A DNA stretch of 64,000 bases from Alloascoidea africana (lineage: Eukaryota; Ascomycota; Alloascoideomycetes; Alloascoideales; Alloascoideaceae). The position numbers were made by a program, and so were the translations under genes. The stretch is from NCBI GenBank assembly GCA_030581615.1, contig JAKTTT010000015.1, positions 372,001 through 436,000 of the forward strand. The letters are read 5' to 3'. Positions 31,666 to 43,071 of the stretch are shown piece after piece (within the stretch, counting starts at the first letter, position 1; every line of letters begins with the position of its first letter). Under the pieces are notes generated by a model. It was not told where the DNA came from and did no database searches. It saw only the letters and a program-made list of their open reading frames with translations.

Positions 31666-31862
31666 TGTGCCAGTTTTAAGTCGATGCTTATGATAGAGAA
31701 CTTCTGGGAATCCAGTGCTGTTGTTGAATGAGTTAGGTTGGGTGTTTGTGTCAAATCTTAAGTGGAGGGACACAAAGAGAGCAACTAAAACACATCTATA
31801 CTTCAAGTTTTCTATTAGGTCCATTCACAATGCTTCTTTCTACATACACAAAAAGGGAGAAA

Positions 31863-34800
31863 TTACGCACAAGGCATCTTAGCAAGAACATCAAATGAAC
31901 CTGTGCCGACTTCGGCTACCTTTCCCAGCACAATCTTCGCACTTGGAGACTCAAGCTCGTCTCTATTACCATCCAAAACAGCATTTGTAAGGAAACCACA
32001 GGTAGTTTCAAAACTCATCTTCATCAGAGAAGAAGTACAACTATCAATACCTTGTCTGTTGAAAGGTGTGAAGGCTCCTACTCTTGTCATCATATCTGCA
32101 ATAAGATCCAGATGTCGTAGGTTAACAGTGATAGCATAACGACCGAAAACGTTGTTCACTTCGTTAACTATCGTGTTCCTTGCGGCTTCCACGCCGTATG
32201 TTCGTAGCAGAGCAGCAATATCGTTAGAACCAATAGCGTTAACATCGATAAAGTCATCATGCTCCCAGAGCGCATTGAAATTGACACCCTCAGTCACCAA
32301 CTCTCGTTTGCTCTTATCGGGATAAACGCATCTTCCTATATTTGGGACCTCTCGAACAACTGTAGTTCTGCAAATATCTTCCACAATGTTCACCATAAGC
32401 AGTTTCTTCTTGTCTCCACTGAGTTCGATTTCAAACTCACACCATTCCCCATTTTCGTAATCAAAAGCGAATTTAGTCACAAAAGAATGTGTAGTAATCA
32501 CGTCTTGTTCAATGTCTCGAGCCTCTTTAGTGGATGCTTTTGAACTATCTTCCATATCCACATCCGAGTCGGAATCAGTGTCAGAATCATCCTCCGCCTC
32601 AGAACCTGACTCAACATCTTCTTCTGATGTTCTACCAGCCTCATCGAGAGCTTCAATTTCTTCTTCATCAGGATCGTCATATGACACAGCTTGTTTGCCT
32701 TTGCCCCGGCTTTTTTCGTCATCGTAGTCGTCTTCGCCAGCGTTACCATGAGCAGCATGGCTTGATGCTTTCTTAACTGGCTTTCCAACTTGCACGTTTT
32801 CTCGGCTGTGTTTTCTAAGCTCTTTCTTTAAGGCGCTCTCTAGTATATGTAAAAATCTGGCCCTAATAACGTTCAGAAGTTGTCCTTGGGCGATGTCGTA
32901 CTCTTGTTCATATTCTTCTTTGGCGTAAAACTTCAAATGGACCTGATAAGATCTTGCAGGGTCCCCATCCGCGCCAATGAATGTTTTTTCCACAACAGTG
33001 ACATTGTCGACCAATTCGGAGAACATGATCCGGGCAATGCTTTTACTGAAATTGGTAGCTTGCTCATCGGAAACATCAGACAATAAGGGAAGCGTCATCT
33101 GTGGAGTTTGAATTGCCGCGCTAGCTGCCATAATAATTTCCCTCATTCTGGGAATACCAAGTGTGACGTTGGCGGCACCATGCCCTGCAAAATGGAAAGT
33201 ATTTAGAGTCATCTGTGTCGAAGGTTCACCAATTGACTGTGCAGCAATGATACCAACAGACTCGCCAGGGTCAACCAGAGATTTCATATACTTCAATTGC
33301 ATTAGCGCCTGGAACTTCTTCTCCGTCAATGCTCCATCAGCCTTGCTTTTCTTGTCCTTCTTGTTCGTGAAAAGATTTGAGTTTTTCTTGACAAATGCCT
33401 CCAAATCAGCTTGAAACTTTTCTGACACGCTTCCAAGATACTTGGCTGGGTTGAAAAGAGCGGTTGTTGGTAAATATTCTCCAGAATCTTCCCAGTGATG
33501 ATCATGTTTATGCTTCTTTGCGTGCTTTCGCAGCTTTTTGGAATATTTGAAAGCTTTTTCAGTATCCAATTTGTCAATTGATAGGACTGGGTTGTATTTG
33601 GCTAACAATGCCTGGTAATTCTCTGTGCAGAACTTGAATTGCTCCAAGTGTGATTCCTTAGTGACATCAATCGAGTCGCCACCATACAGGAACTGAATTA
33701 GTTGGCCATCATTGTCCCTGACAGTGTTATCGTATGCTATGTGAATACCTTCCAGCTGCTTTGTTAAACACCTCTGTAAATAACCAGATCTGGAGGTTTT
33801 GACAGCAGTATCAATCAACCCTTCTCTGCCAGCCATACAATGGAAATAATACTCTTGAGGTTTAATACCAGAGAAAAATCGCCCTTTGATATATCCTCCG
33901 GCTCTAGCATCAGTGTCGAGTGGCTTGAAAGATGGTAGAGTTTTGCCGCTAACCATGACAGGCACTCTTCTTCCCTCCAATGCCTGCTGTCCCAATAAAC
34001 ACATGATTTGGGAGACATTAACATTTGAACCCTTAGCACCTGAAAGAGCCATGGACTGCATAGCGTTTTTAGGGAACCGCTTCAAAGTACCACCAGGAAC
34101 ACATGTAGAAACAACTTGACTTGTAATGCTATTCACCTTAGACTGAGAAATAGCATCAAGAATTCCAAGCTTTGAATCATCACGTAGAATTTCTTCCAAT
34201 CTCTTTCTGAGCTCAGGGTCGTTTTCCTTGGTAGTCTTGGGGTCCAGATTTGTCACTTCACAAGCTGCCACACGTCCAATTTCAAGGGACTGTTCCAACA
34301 ATTTCTTCCTATTAATGTCACCTTCGGCAGTCAATAACAGATCATCCATTCCACACGTCAAGGCGTGTGCTTCGTTGTATTTCGTAAACAACCTGCCTAA
34401 TATGCTCAATGCTTGGCCAGCAATATGCGGTCCATAGATTTCATGAACAGAGTGAACCATACCATAATCTGAGGCACCATATTGAGATTTATCAAGTATG
34501 CCATACACAAGCTCGCCATTACGGAAGAGTACTTCGTTCTCTAAAGAACCTTCACCCCAATAATCATTCTTGATTTTATTTTTAGACAATAAGTTCAAAC
34601 CTGGACGACCAACGGGGGTAATGTTCAACAAAATTGTAGATATTATTTGTTTTCCAGTCCACAAAGGCACAGGCTTCAATACTGCAGGTGGCAAAGTTTT
34701 GATTCTCTGCTCAGTTGTGTGCCCATCTTCTGGCCTCAAACTGCCATAAATGAGTTGTTGGTACTGATCCCGAGTAAAGAAAGAGTCTTTACTTGTGAGC

Positions 34801-36823
34801 CAAACACCAGCACTAATATGATCTTGGATAAGACCACGGAGAGGTTTTCCAGAGGTTGGCGTCAAGTACTGGGAATCTGTGTTGGCAATAAACATAGCTT
34901 CAGCTCTGGCATTTTCATTCTGTGGGAAATGCATGTTCATCTCATCTCCATCAAAATCTGCGTTATAGGCATTCGTGTTTGCGTAATGCAATCGTAGAGT
35001 CCTTTCTCTTGGTAAGACTCGAACCTTGTGACACATCATGGAGGCCTTATGTAGAGAAGGTTGTCGATTCATAATGACAATGTCGTGGGTCTTGATATGT
35101 CTGTACACTTTCTTATTAACAATTCCACTGCTTCCACTAGTGGGAGTCAACAAAAGATTAGCAATAGCTGTTCTCTCTTCAGCAGTCATAGTGAGAAGAG
35201 AAATCAAGCGTCCGTCTTCATTCTGTACCTGGGTGGCGCCTGGCCATCGGTTTGGGCCATTTATAACTGCTTGTCGCAATTCTTTAATGTTATAAGGTGT
35301 GACAGGTTCTGGATATGTAAGCTTTACAGCAAACACCGGGGGAATGCCAACTTCATTTGTTTCAAGATTTGGATCTGGTGAAATAACTGAACGAGCAGCA
35401 TAATTAACCCGTTTTCCCATCATGTGCTTTCGGAACAGACCTTCTTTTTTCTCCAGAGCTTGCTTGATACCAGGAGTAGGCATTTTCCCAGAAGTAACGT
35501 TCTGAGCTTTTGTGCTGTCGATATATGCGTTAACGTCACCTTGGAGAGTGACAAAAGAGTTCATCAAGTGATTGAATGTGAGTCTTTTCACTTCTGCTTG
35601 ACCCTTTTGAAAGCGAATCTCTTCAAGTTTCTCATTGGTATCCCTGATTCTTAACGAAGTTGTAAGAATCTTAGAAAGCAATTCATTTTGGAAGTTTTCA
35701 TGAACCTCTTCGCCCAGTTTAGACGGTAATCGAAACCTTGTTGGCGGTACAACCAAAGTTTGAAAGAAAAACATGTCTGCAGAAGCTTCCTCTGTAGAGG
35801 CTGGCCTAGACTTGTACACCAATTGCAATATATCACGCTCTTTAGCAAATAGAGCCTTCAAGATGTTGCGTACTTCCGTTGACAAAACATATTTGCTAAG
35901 CTTTTTGGTTTTCAGTTCACTCTGGGGAGCAGGAGTAGGAGTACCATCAACCTCCATGTCGTTATTGCTTTCCGTTGATATCATGTTCCCTCTCATATGG
36001 CCCAGGGCCCGATTACTAGCCATCTGCTTATCAGACAAAGGGGTTTCAAAAATCTTTATAAACCCATCTTTTCTAAAACGAGGTGAATACATGTCACAGT
36101 TATCGCATTTTCCTCTCGACACAAGAATCTTATAAAGCTCCTGAATGACCTTCTTCCTTCCTTGCAAAGCAAGCGCTGTGAAACTACCCTCTGCTGTAGT
36201 CCTACCTTCTTCAATTGCTCTCTTAATAGATTTCAGAACAAAGTCTTCACGACGTTTTTTCAACGCTGACTTCTGACCAGAAATATTCTCCTTTTCAGTT
36301 TTCTTTTCATTTGTGTCGTCAACAGCGCTATATTCAAGGTGAAAATCATCTATGCTGCTCGCTTCTACAATTAAGCCGTATTGTAGCAACTTTAGCTTGC
36401 AGCTGTATCGGTGAACTTCGAGGCTGCTTAATCTAAAGCGATGACAATACAAACAAGTAGAGCGTAACAGTTGATACATTTGGGCAAAAAACATTGGGTT
36501 GTAAGCTGGTACTGGTAATTCTATATGCCCAATATGTCCAGGACAGTCTCTATCATTCAAACCGCAAGTTGAACACCTAAACAATACTCACATGTAAGTA
36601 AACATGAAAAATTCTACAGCTTCAGAACAGGTTTTCCTTACAAGTTTCTCAAAAAGGCGCCAAGAGAAAGATCATATAAACCGCCAACAATAGGATGTCC
36701 CATGTTATCAAACACCTGGGGTGTAGTAATTTGTGTAACAGAGAGTTTCCTAATATCCTCTGGCTTGAGAAAATTGAAATCGACCGAGGATATCTCGGTG
36801 CCAACTGGCTTTGCGATATCCAT
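31863..36823 (-). CDS. RPA190: RNA polymerase I largest subunit, two exons
   Basis: This is the largest catalytic subunit of Pol I, which transcribes rDNA in the nucleolus. Exons are 36642-36823 and 31863-36576, encoding 1,631 aa (S. cerevisiae 1,664). The start MDIAKPVGTEISSVDF matches the yeast protein, and the upstream TTG is not used. Splicing AACTT|GTAAGG to TTTAG|GTGTTC restores LRNLCSTCGLNDRDCPGH, the N-terminal zinc site. The active-site loop NADFDGDEMNMH lies near residue 600, and the conserved GESVGIIAAQSIGEPSTQMT follows later. A long acidic Asp/Glu/Ser insertion lies toward the C-terminus, as in other Rpa190 proteins. It diverges from NUP145 across 431 bp. Confidence 0.98.
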
Positions 36824-37254
36824 TGTCAAAGGTTAGAGCGCGATAACGTTTCAAAGCCCAGTTTGAGAAGATTGAAAAAAAAATTAGATTTTTTTCATTT
36901 TCAGATGAGTAGTATTACCCGCACTATCAGTTCTGAAAATCTACATAAGTGTGGTGGACTGCATGTGCATATAAGTTTGTTTTCTAGATTTTTAGTTACA
37001 GTGCTACTTCTCCTTTACCAGCCAGCCAGTACTATCTAATAACTAAGGCTTACAGCGCCTTTTTTGGGAATTGGGTGAAAGCAGAGTAAGCTTTGATTGA
37101 CGTTTCTATGGGTTCACCAGGCAAACTGTTCTGTTTGAATTGCAATTTTGAACTAGTTTAATACAAGTTTTCAAGAGTACATTGCCTCGCGAGTACTCCA
37201 TTTTTCCTAGTATTGACTGCTAACTTTTTTTTCAGTCCTCAAGTTAAGAGTTAG
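36824..37254. promoter_or_regulatory. Shared divergent promoter of RPA190 and NUP145
   Basis: This 431-bp region holds an A-tract TGAAAAAAAAATT at 36873-36885 and GATGAG at 36904-36909. These resemble the RRPE and PAC elements that drive ribosome-biogenesis genes, including Pol I subunits, in yeasts. Both lie 50-90 bp upstream of the RPA190 ATG, a typical position. The match to PAC is partial, so the assignment is tentative. Confidence 0.4.
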
Positions 37255-40200
37255 ATGGCATTCAATTTCGGTACAACCAGCAATACAGCTCCCAGTATTG
37301 GTGGATCTAATCCATCTGGCGGGTTTTCCTTTGGAGCGAATAATAACACAACTGGCAGTGTCAAACTTCCTTCGTTCTCCACGACTCTCGCAAATGACAA
37401 TAACAAGAGAGGTGCTTTTGGAACAGGCACTTCAACAGGAACTTCATTATTTGGACAAAAGAAACCGGCCACAACTGGATTCTCCTTTGGCGGCAATAAT
37501 GCTCAAACACAGCCAAGCACGTCGTTGTTTGGGAATGGTGCGACTAAGGCCACTACTGGCTTCTCATTTGGCTCAAGCAATAACAATCAGAACAATAACG
37601 GATCTACTGGATTTTCTTTTGGTCAGAACAACAACTCCCAGCCAAATGCCACTGGAACTGGAGGAACTTCGATGTTCAGCAATGCAAACAACGCTAATAC
37701 ATCGTTGTTTGCAAACAACGGTTCAGCTTCAAATTCTTCCTTATTTGGAAACAATTCAACAGGAACAGGCAACACCAATACTCTTTTTGGAAATAACAAT
37801 AATACAGCATCTGGAAATAACTTTTCTCTTGGAAAGCCATCATTCACAACTAACAATTCAAACAACTCCGCTGGATTAAACTTTAATACTAACAAATACA
37901 CGTTTAACGCTCCTAATTCTTTCCAATCTAATGGCCAGGGCAGCACGTTTTCACAACCTCAGACATATAGCGGTCAAAGCATTTACCCTATGATATCACT
38001 TTCACAGGGGGAAGTGATCGATCCTTTAACTCCTCCTCCTCCAACTGCTTCCATATCAAATATATTCAAGCCAGAGAAGAAGCGCCAAAGGTCCACATCT
38101 TCTTCTCCAGCATCTTTGCTTTTGGGCAAATTTGCTAACAGCAGCGGCACCTCCTCTTCCGGATCCAACATTTTTCAACCCTCCCAAGGCCAGTTTGAGC
38201 TTAGTTTCAGGTCCAAGAAGCCTGAACCTCGAGGAACGTTGGATTCCAATAGCGATAATCAGAAATCCGACATTGCACAGTCCAGTAGTTGGTTCAACAG
38301 TTCCCAGCCAACATTATGGCACAACCCAACTGGTGGGATGAGACTTTTTTCTGGTTTCAATGGTGTTACAGGACTACGCCGACTAGTTATAGACAGGAAA
38401 GTGACTGAAGAGGATATTTTGAGAGGTAAAGACAAGATCAAACGAGTGAAGCTATCTGACGGGTCAGAACCTTTACTAAATAATACAAGCAAGCCTTTCA
38501 CCCCAAAGAAAAAGCAACATTCTATTCTACTGAAACAAGCCGATCAGAGAAAAGTTGAAGATAGTTCTAGTCTTGGGCAGAAAGAAAATGGCATTGAAGA
38601 AGCATCATTGGAGCAGCAAGTTGAGTCCGTTGCAGAGCCAAAGCCGACTGAGAGCATTGCAGAGGAATATTGGAGCTCGCCATCTATTGAAGTGCTTCAA
38701 GCAATGTCTCATGATCAACTAACTGCTCTTGAGAATTTTATTATTGGAAGAAAAGGATATGGGCAAATTGCATTTGATTACCCAGTTGACTTGACTGAGT
38801 TTGAAATGGATATTAAAAAGTACTTGTTTGGAAATACCATTTCTTTTCAAGGGTTAACTGTAACTGTGTATCCAGATCCAGACACGAAGCCACCGATGGG
38901 CTTAGGAATGAATGTCCCCGCAACAATAACAATCGAACAATGCTTTCCAGTAGACAAATCTACTAAAGAACCAATCAAAGATCCCTCAAGCTCGAAAGTT
39001 CCATCTCACGTCCGAAAGCTTAAACGACAAAAAGGCGCTGAATTCGTCACTTATGATCCTGTATTTGGGAATTGGGTATTCAGAGTCAAGCATTTCAGCA
39101 TTTGGGGATTAGTTGACGATAGTAGCTCTGATGACGAAGAAGAAATGGCTGAACCAGAAATGAGAGAAGTGTCCCTTCCCAATGCAAATGACAGAGCACT
39201 ACAGGTGACACATGAAATACGGGACTCTGGCAGTATGGGAAACTCTAAGGAACTTGAGAATGAGAACATGTCCTCGAAACCATATACGGCGATAGGATCG
39301 GTGAAGACTATCGAGTACCCTCAAATTTCCAGAAGCTTGGAGGATAAATTTGCTTATAAGCAGGGTCAATCTATTAATGTTCAAAGCCAAGCTATGGGAT
39401 TAACCTTTGGTTCCGGGATGCCAGGCGGATGGATCTTTGTTGAGGAAACAAAATCGGTATCGCCAATAAAAAGACGAGAAATGACCCAACTCGGTCAGAG
39501 ATATAGAGAGGGTCTAGATGCTCAGCCGAATGAGATCTCTTCATCTGCTCTAGTTTCCAAGGATGAAGCACCTTTGAGTGTTGTCCACGGTCTGAGAGAT
39601 GAGGATAATGAAGATGATGAATTGGAAGATGCTAGTGAGGATGAAGATGTTGGTGAGTGGGGCCTAACTATCAGAAGAAGCAGCGAACAAAGTCAAGAAT
39701 CGCCATCTCTTGATGACACGGCATCAGAGGCGTCAACCAAACCATCAGAGGGTTACCTAATAACTAGGGAACTTCCATCTCCTACAGATTGGGACGCCCA
39801 TCTTTCATGTGCGGAAAGGCCTGATTCAATATTTGCAAAAGCCCGTGGTGTCGTTACTATGGATTCGTATTTTGATGAGAGCGAGGAAAATGAAGAAATG
39901 GATGAACTGGAATTAAAGGTTTCCGATTTGAGCAAAGCTATTTTTGGTGATGATACAGAATCATTGCTAATGCATAAAGAAGCTCAGAAAAACCTTCGAT
40001 TATCAAGTAAATCTTTTGGAAAATGGACTTCTGGTGGGAAGTTATTATACAAAGGGAAACTTATTGGAACCCAAACTTCTATTGATTCATCATTCACTGC
40101 TTCATCTGTTAATTCAACCCCTAACGAAAACGACTTCGGATCAGAATCACTAGTAACGCAAGATCTACAAAACCTCTTCAAGACCCAAATTTCCTACACT

Positions 40201-41856
40201 CCAATTAGAAGCAGGGTTAATGGTTTCCCAAGTGCTCAACCATCAAATGATCTGACCTTCGAAGCGATCTCAAGTAGCTTTACTGACAGCAATTTGGCAG
40301 ATGAAAAGTCGTATTGGGATTTGGCGTCTAGATTATTTGATGAATCTCGTGTGAATAACTATGAATACCAGCATTTAGATGAAGCAGTGATCCCAAAGCT
40401 CCAGGAAAGAGCTCGGCGGAAGCTCGTATCTTCCTGGATCGAAGAACAGGTCAATGATGAAATTAATCAAAAATTAGCCAAGGCAGAGAGTCCTCTTGAA
40501 AAAATATTTTTGAACGTTGCTGGTCACCGTCTTGAACAAGCTGTTAAGCTTGCGACTGAAAGTAGGAACATTCATTTAGCAACTACTATTCCCCTTCTTG
40601 GCAGCGATGATGAAGGAATCAGATTAGATGCCAGGGCCCAACTAGAAGATTGGGCTTTAAAAAACTCGATCGATAAGATCCCCTTGCATATTCTTAAAAT
40701 CTACGAACTAATAGCAGGAAATACCGAAAAGTCTTTGGTATCGAGCTACAATGTTAGCGAAGGCTTTTCTTGGAAAGTTGCTTTAGGGTTGAAACTTTGG
40801 TATGAATGTACTGTTCGTGATCCCGTGGCGAAAGCAATCTCTTCATATGAGGAAGGCTATCAAATGGGTCTTGTTGCAGCTCCATATGATGGAAAGGCCC
40901 GTAACATTAGTGTGTATTTTGTTTTGATGTGGCTATTTTGTCTCATTAAATGTCAGAGACCATACAACTTATCAGAAAGCCTATATCTACTACAAAAAGA
41001 GTCTTCTATCTTTGACTACAGAATTGCATGGTTAACTTTTGTTGTTTTGAAGAATGTTAAAAACTTGTTTTCTGACAGAGAGCGACACCAGACCGACTTG
41101 TATGGCGACAAATTGACAGTCGCTTATGCTCAACAACTGATTGTTCTGGGATATTGGCAGGAAGCTGTGTTTGTTTTCTGTCATCTCTCAGATGACATTC
41201 GATGTTCTTTTTTCATATCGAATGTTGTCTCTTCTCATGCTGAATATACATTGAAGGATAAACAGACTCCGACAATGTTGATCAAAAAGTTCAAAGTGCC
41301 AAGCACAGTGGTTTATGAATCGCAAGCTCTTTATTACCGTTACAAGCATTTGCCTTGGGAGGAAGTGGATGCTCTTTTACAAGCGGAAAACTGGTCTGAG
41401 GCACACAACACAGTGTTGTATAACGTGGGCCCTTCGGCGATCATTAGCAAAGAGTTGCAAAAGCTCCGGACGGTTCTGGATCAATTCAGAAACACAGAGC
41501 AGATACAGGGTTGGCAGTTAGGAGGGCAAATACTTTCTGATTTTGTTGACCTCTCCGTCTCAGTTAAAGGCGATCACCATGTACAGGGCCCTATCGATAA
41601 CTCGAAAGCAAAAAATCTGTCTACAAGGCTCATGAAATCTCTGTCTGAAATTCAAATTCCTGCAAACCAATTCCAGCTGAAGGTTGCTGTTTCCCTGATG
41701 TCCGAATTTGTTGCTAAAGTCATTCTGAATCATTCAAAGCATGGCACTTACGATAAGAGGTTTGATCTTACTGATATTCTGAAGATGAAGATGGGATCGA
41801 GTGAATACACCAGAATCACTCTCGGTCTTTCGGTGCAGGAGTTTCGAAACAGTTAA
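37255..41856 (+). CDS. NUP145: Nucleoporin Nup145 (Nup98-Nup96 type), autoproteolytic
   Basis: The protein is 1,533 aa in one exon. Residues 1 to about 260 are Asn/Gly/Ser-rich with many FG motifs (FSFG, SLFG, TGFSFG). A GLEBS motif is not evident. The autoproteolytic domain lies around 480-615 and ends in VKHFSIWGL, with the HF/S cleavage site after Phe614 and Ser615 as nucleophile. This releases an FG-bearing N half and a C half (Nup145C/Nup96) that joins the Y-complex scaffold. The C half starts with a very acidic stretch and continues as an alpha-solenoid. The presence of an intact HFS supports cleavage. Confidence 0.96.
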   Translation: MAFNFGTTSNTAPSIGGSNPSGGFSFGANNNTTGSVKLPSFSTTLANDNNKRGAFGTGTSTGTSLFGQKKPATTGFSFGGNNAQTQPSTSLFGNGATKATTGFSFGSSNNNQNNNGSTGFSFGQNNNSQPNATGTGGTSMFSNANNANTSLFANNGSASNSSLFGNNSTGTGNTNTLFGNNNNTASGNNFSLGKPSFTTNNSNNSAGLNFNTNKYTFNAPNSFQSNGQGSTFSQPQTYSGQSIYPMISLSQGEVIDPLTPPPPTASISNIFKPEKKRQRSTSSSPASLLLGKFANSSGTSSSGSNIFQPSQGQFELSFRSKKPEPRGTLDSNSDNQKSDIAQSSSWFNSSQPTLWHNPTGGMRLFSGFNGVTGLRRLVIDRKVTEEDILRGKDKIKRVKLSDGSEPLLNNTSKPFTPKKKQHSILLKQADQRKVEDSSSLGQKENGIEEASLEQQVESVAEPKPTESIAEEYWSSPSIEVLQAMSHDQLTALENFIIGRKGYGQIAFDYPVDLTEFEMDIKKYLFGNTISFQGLTVTVYPDPDTKPPMGLGMNVPATITIEQCFPVDKSTKEPIKDPSSSKVPSHVRKLKRQKGAEFVTYDPVFGNWVFRVKHFSIWGLVDDSSSDDEEEMAEPEMREVSLPNANDRALQVTHEIRDSGSMGNSKELENENMSSKPYTAIGSVKTIEYPQISRSLEDKFAYKQGQSINVQSQAMGLTFGSGMPGGWIFVEETKSVSPIKRREMTQLGQRYREGLDAQPNEISSSALVSKDEAPLSVVHGLRDEDNEDDELEDASEDEDVGEWGLTIRRSSEQSQESPSLDDTASEASTKPSEGYLITRELPSPTDWDAHLSCAERPDSIFAKARGVVTMDSYFDESEENEEMDELELKVSDLSKAIFGDDTESLLMHKEAQKNLRLSSKSFGKWTSGGKLLYKGKLIGTQTSIDSSFTASSVNSTPNENDFGSESLVTQDLQNLFKTQISYTPIRSRVNGFPSAQPSNDLTFEAISSSFTDSNLADEKSYWDLASRLFDESRVNNYEYQHLDEAVIPKLQERARRKLVSSWIEEQVNDEINQKLAKAESPLEKIFLNVAGHRLEQAVKLATESRNIHLATTIPLLGSDDEGIRLDARAQLEDWALKNSIDKIPLHILKIYELIAGNTEKSLVSSYNVSEGFSWKVALGLKLWYECTVRDPVAKAISSYEEGYQMGLVAAPYDGKARNISVYFVLMWLFCLIKCQRPYNLSESLYLLQKESSIFDYRIAWLTFVVLKNVKNLFSDRERHQTDLYGDKLTVAYAQQLIVLGYWQEAVFVFCHLSDDIRCSFFISNVVSSHAEYTLKDKQTPTMLIKKFKVPSTVVYESQALYYRYKHLPWEEVDALLQAENWSEAHNTVLYNVGPSAIISKELQKLRTVLDQFRNTEQIQGWQLGGQILSDFVDLSVSVKGDHHVQGPIDNSKAKNLSTRLMKSLSEIQIPANQFQLKVAVSLMSEFVAKVILNHSKHGTYDKRFDLTDILKMKMGSSEYTRITLGLSVQEFRNS

Positions 41857-42128
41857 CATAATAAGTCAATCTATTAAAACGATTTGTAACTAAAAGTCTG
41901 AAAAATATAGTCATGATAGCGCTTTGTAACATACCTAAAAATTGCTGATTATTTCTTACTTCCAACTAAGCATCAGGATTCCGAGTCTGGTAAATATTGA
42001 TAAATTGCGTAGAACTTTAATGCAACTTTTCTCGAACTATGCAATTGTACGAAAGTTGATGGAGCTTCGGAAATAATTGATATGAGCACTTTCTACTATA
42101 GTTTTAGTTTTTTTTTTCTAGTGCTGAT
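41857..42128. other. NUP145 3' flank
   Basis: This is an AT-rich spacer with a T-run near 42109-42118. No gene was recognised. The metallothionein promoter begins just beyond it. Confidence 0.45.
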
Positions 42129-42193
42129 GTGCGCACATTTTGCGTCTTCTGGTTGACCAACACTGGATGGAACGTTCTGCAGAAAGTGCGCAC
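42129..42193. promoter_or_regulatory. Paired GTGCGCAC palindromes upstream of the metallothionein
   Basis: The perfect 8-bp palindrome GTGCGCAC occurs at 42129-42136 and 42186-42193, start to start 57 bp. Each contains TGCGCAC, which fits the TGCRCNC core of animal metal response elements. Both lie about 200-270 bp upstream of the Cys-rich gene. They could bind a dimeric metal-responsive factor, but the fungal factor is unknown. Confidence 0.45.
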
Positions 42194-42286
42194 TTTTCGC
42201 GAGCTCTGGTTCAACATTAGAAAAAACTACATTTTAACATCGCCACAACACTTGAAACAACGCAAAAATAGCTCAATTGAAAATGA

Positions 42287-42294
42287 TATAAAAG
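42287..42294 (+). promoter_or_regulatory. TATA box of the metallothionein-like gene
   Basis: TATAAAAG lies 111 bp upstream of the ATG at 42398, within the range usual for yeast TATA-driven, inducible genes. Confidence 0.6.
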
Positions 42295-42397
42295 GAGATG
42301 TTCATCTCCCATTGCTCAGCAGTCTCCAGCCTTCTCAGCCCAACTTTATTATTTCTCTTAAACGAAAAAGCCATTTCTAGTTTCATCCACTTTCAAC

Positions 42398-42535
42398 ATG
42401 TCTTCCTGCTGCTCTTCTGACAAAACAAAGACCATCTGCACCTGTGAAAACTGCTCTCACAATACAGAGACTTGTCCCTGTGTCACCAAATGTGAATGTG
42501 CAACAAAATGCGAATGCCCTGATGCCAAAAACTAA
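42398..42535 (+). CDS. Metallothionein-like Cys-rich small protein
   Basis: This 45-residue protein has 11 cysteines (positions 4, 5, 14, 16, 19, 26, 28, 32, 34, 38 and 40), with four CxC motifs, one CxxC and no aromatic residue. It also has many Lys, Thr and Glu. That composition is diagnostic of metallothioneins, which bind Cu(I), Zn(II) or Cd(II) in thiolate clusters in the cytosol. The repeated K-C-E-C-x-x-K-C-E-C unit near the C-terminus suggests an internal duplication. A TATA box and two palindromic metal-element-like sites lie upstream, fitting metal-induced expression. Metal preference cannot be read from the sequence. It is too short for common ORF cut-offs. Confidence 0.88.
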   Translation: MSSCCSSDKTKTICTCENCSHNTETCPCVTKCECATKCECPDAKN

Positions 42536-43071
42536 GCTGGCGGTCACACCCAGAGGGTGTTTATCGAAGAATGTATTGCAACAACATGCAAAAGCAAAGT
42601 TAGTTTACGCCTATTGAAGTTGTATTTAAGCTATTTGTAATTTTTTGATTGAAAACTGTTTAATTGAGATTGTTCTAGTGTTTGTTTCCCTCTGTAGTTC
42701 AAGAGCTTATCTTTTACTGTTCATAACTAATTTACAAGACAAGAGAGTTTTTCCAATGATATCTGTTAAAACAGTATTCGTAAGGGTAACAATCCACTCT
42801 TTTCTAAATCACCTAAAGTTTCCAAAGTGAATCATTGCCTATATGCTCCGATACTTAAGAGAGTGAAAAAGAGCAGTATTGTAAAATCTAATCGATCGTA
42901 AATTAAAGACCTCAGAAGTAAATATACTAAAACAAAGATCAATTTGATAAATGCAAGTCTTACAATGTTCGTTTCATGTGTCAATTTAATATGTTAGTTT
43001 TGTTTTGTTTGTAAAATGTTCTTTTGACGAAGTTTTCAGTTGCTGGCAGAGAAATGCAGATCTGACAAGTT
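42536..43071. other. Convergent intergenic region
   Basis: This 536-bp AT-rich stretch lies between the metallothionein-like gene (+) and the mitochondrial carrier (-), both ending here. A 61-codon plus frame at 42645-42830 has no recognisable features. Confidence 0.45.

Noticed and set aside
31666-31824. Longer FUN14-like protein from the ATG at 31824
   Set aside because: It would start 38 bp after the RPA190 stop; the added residues look nothing like the family. Kept only as an alternative.
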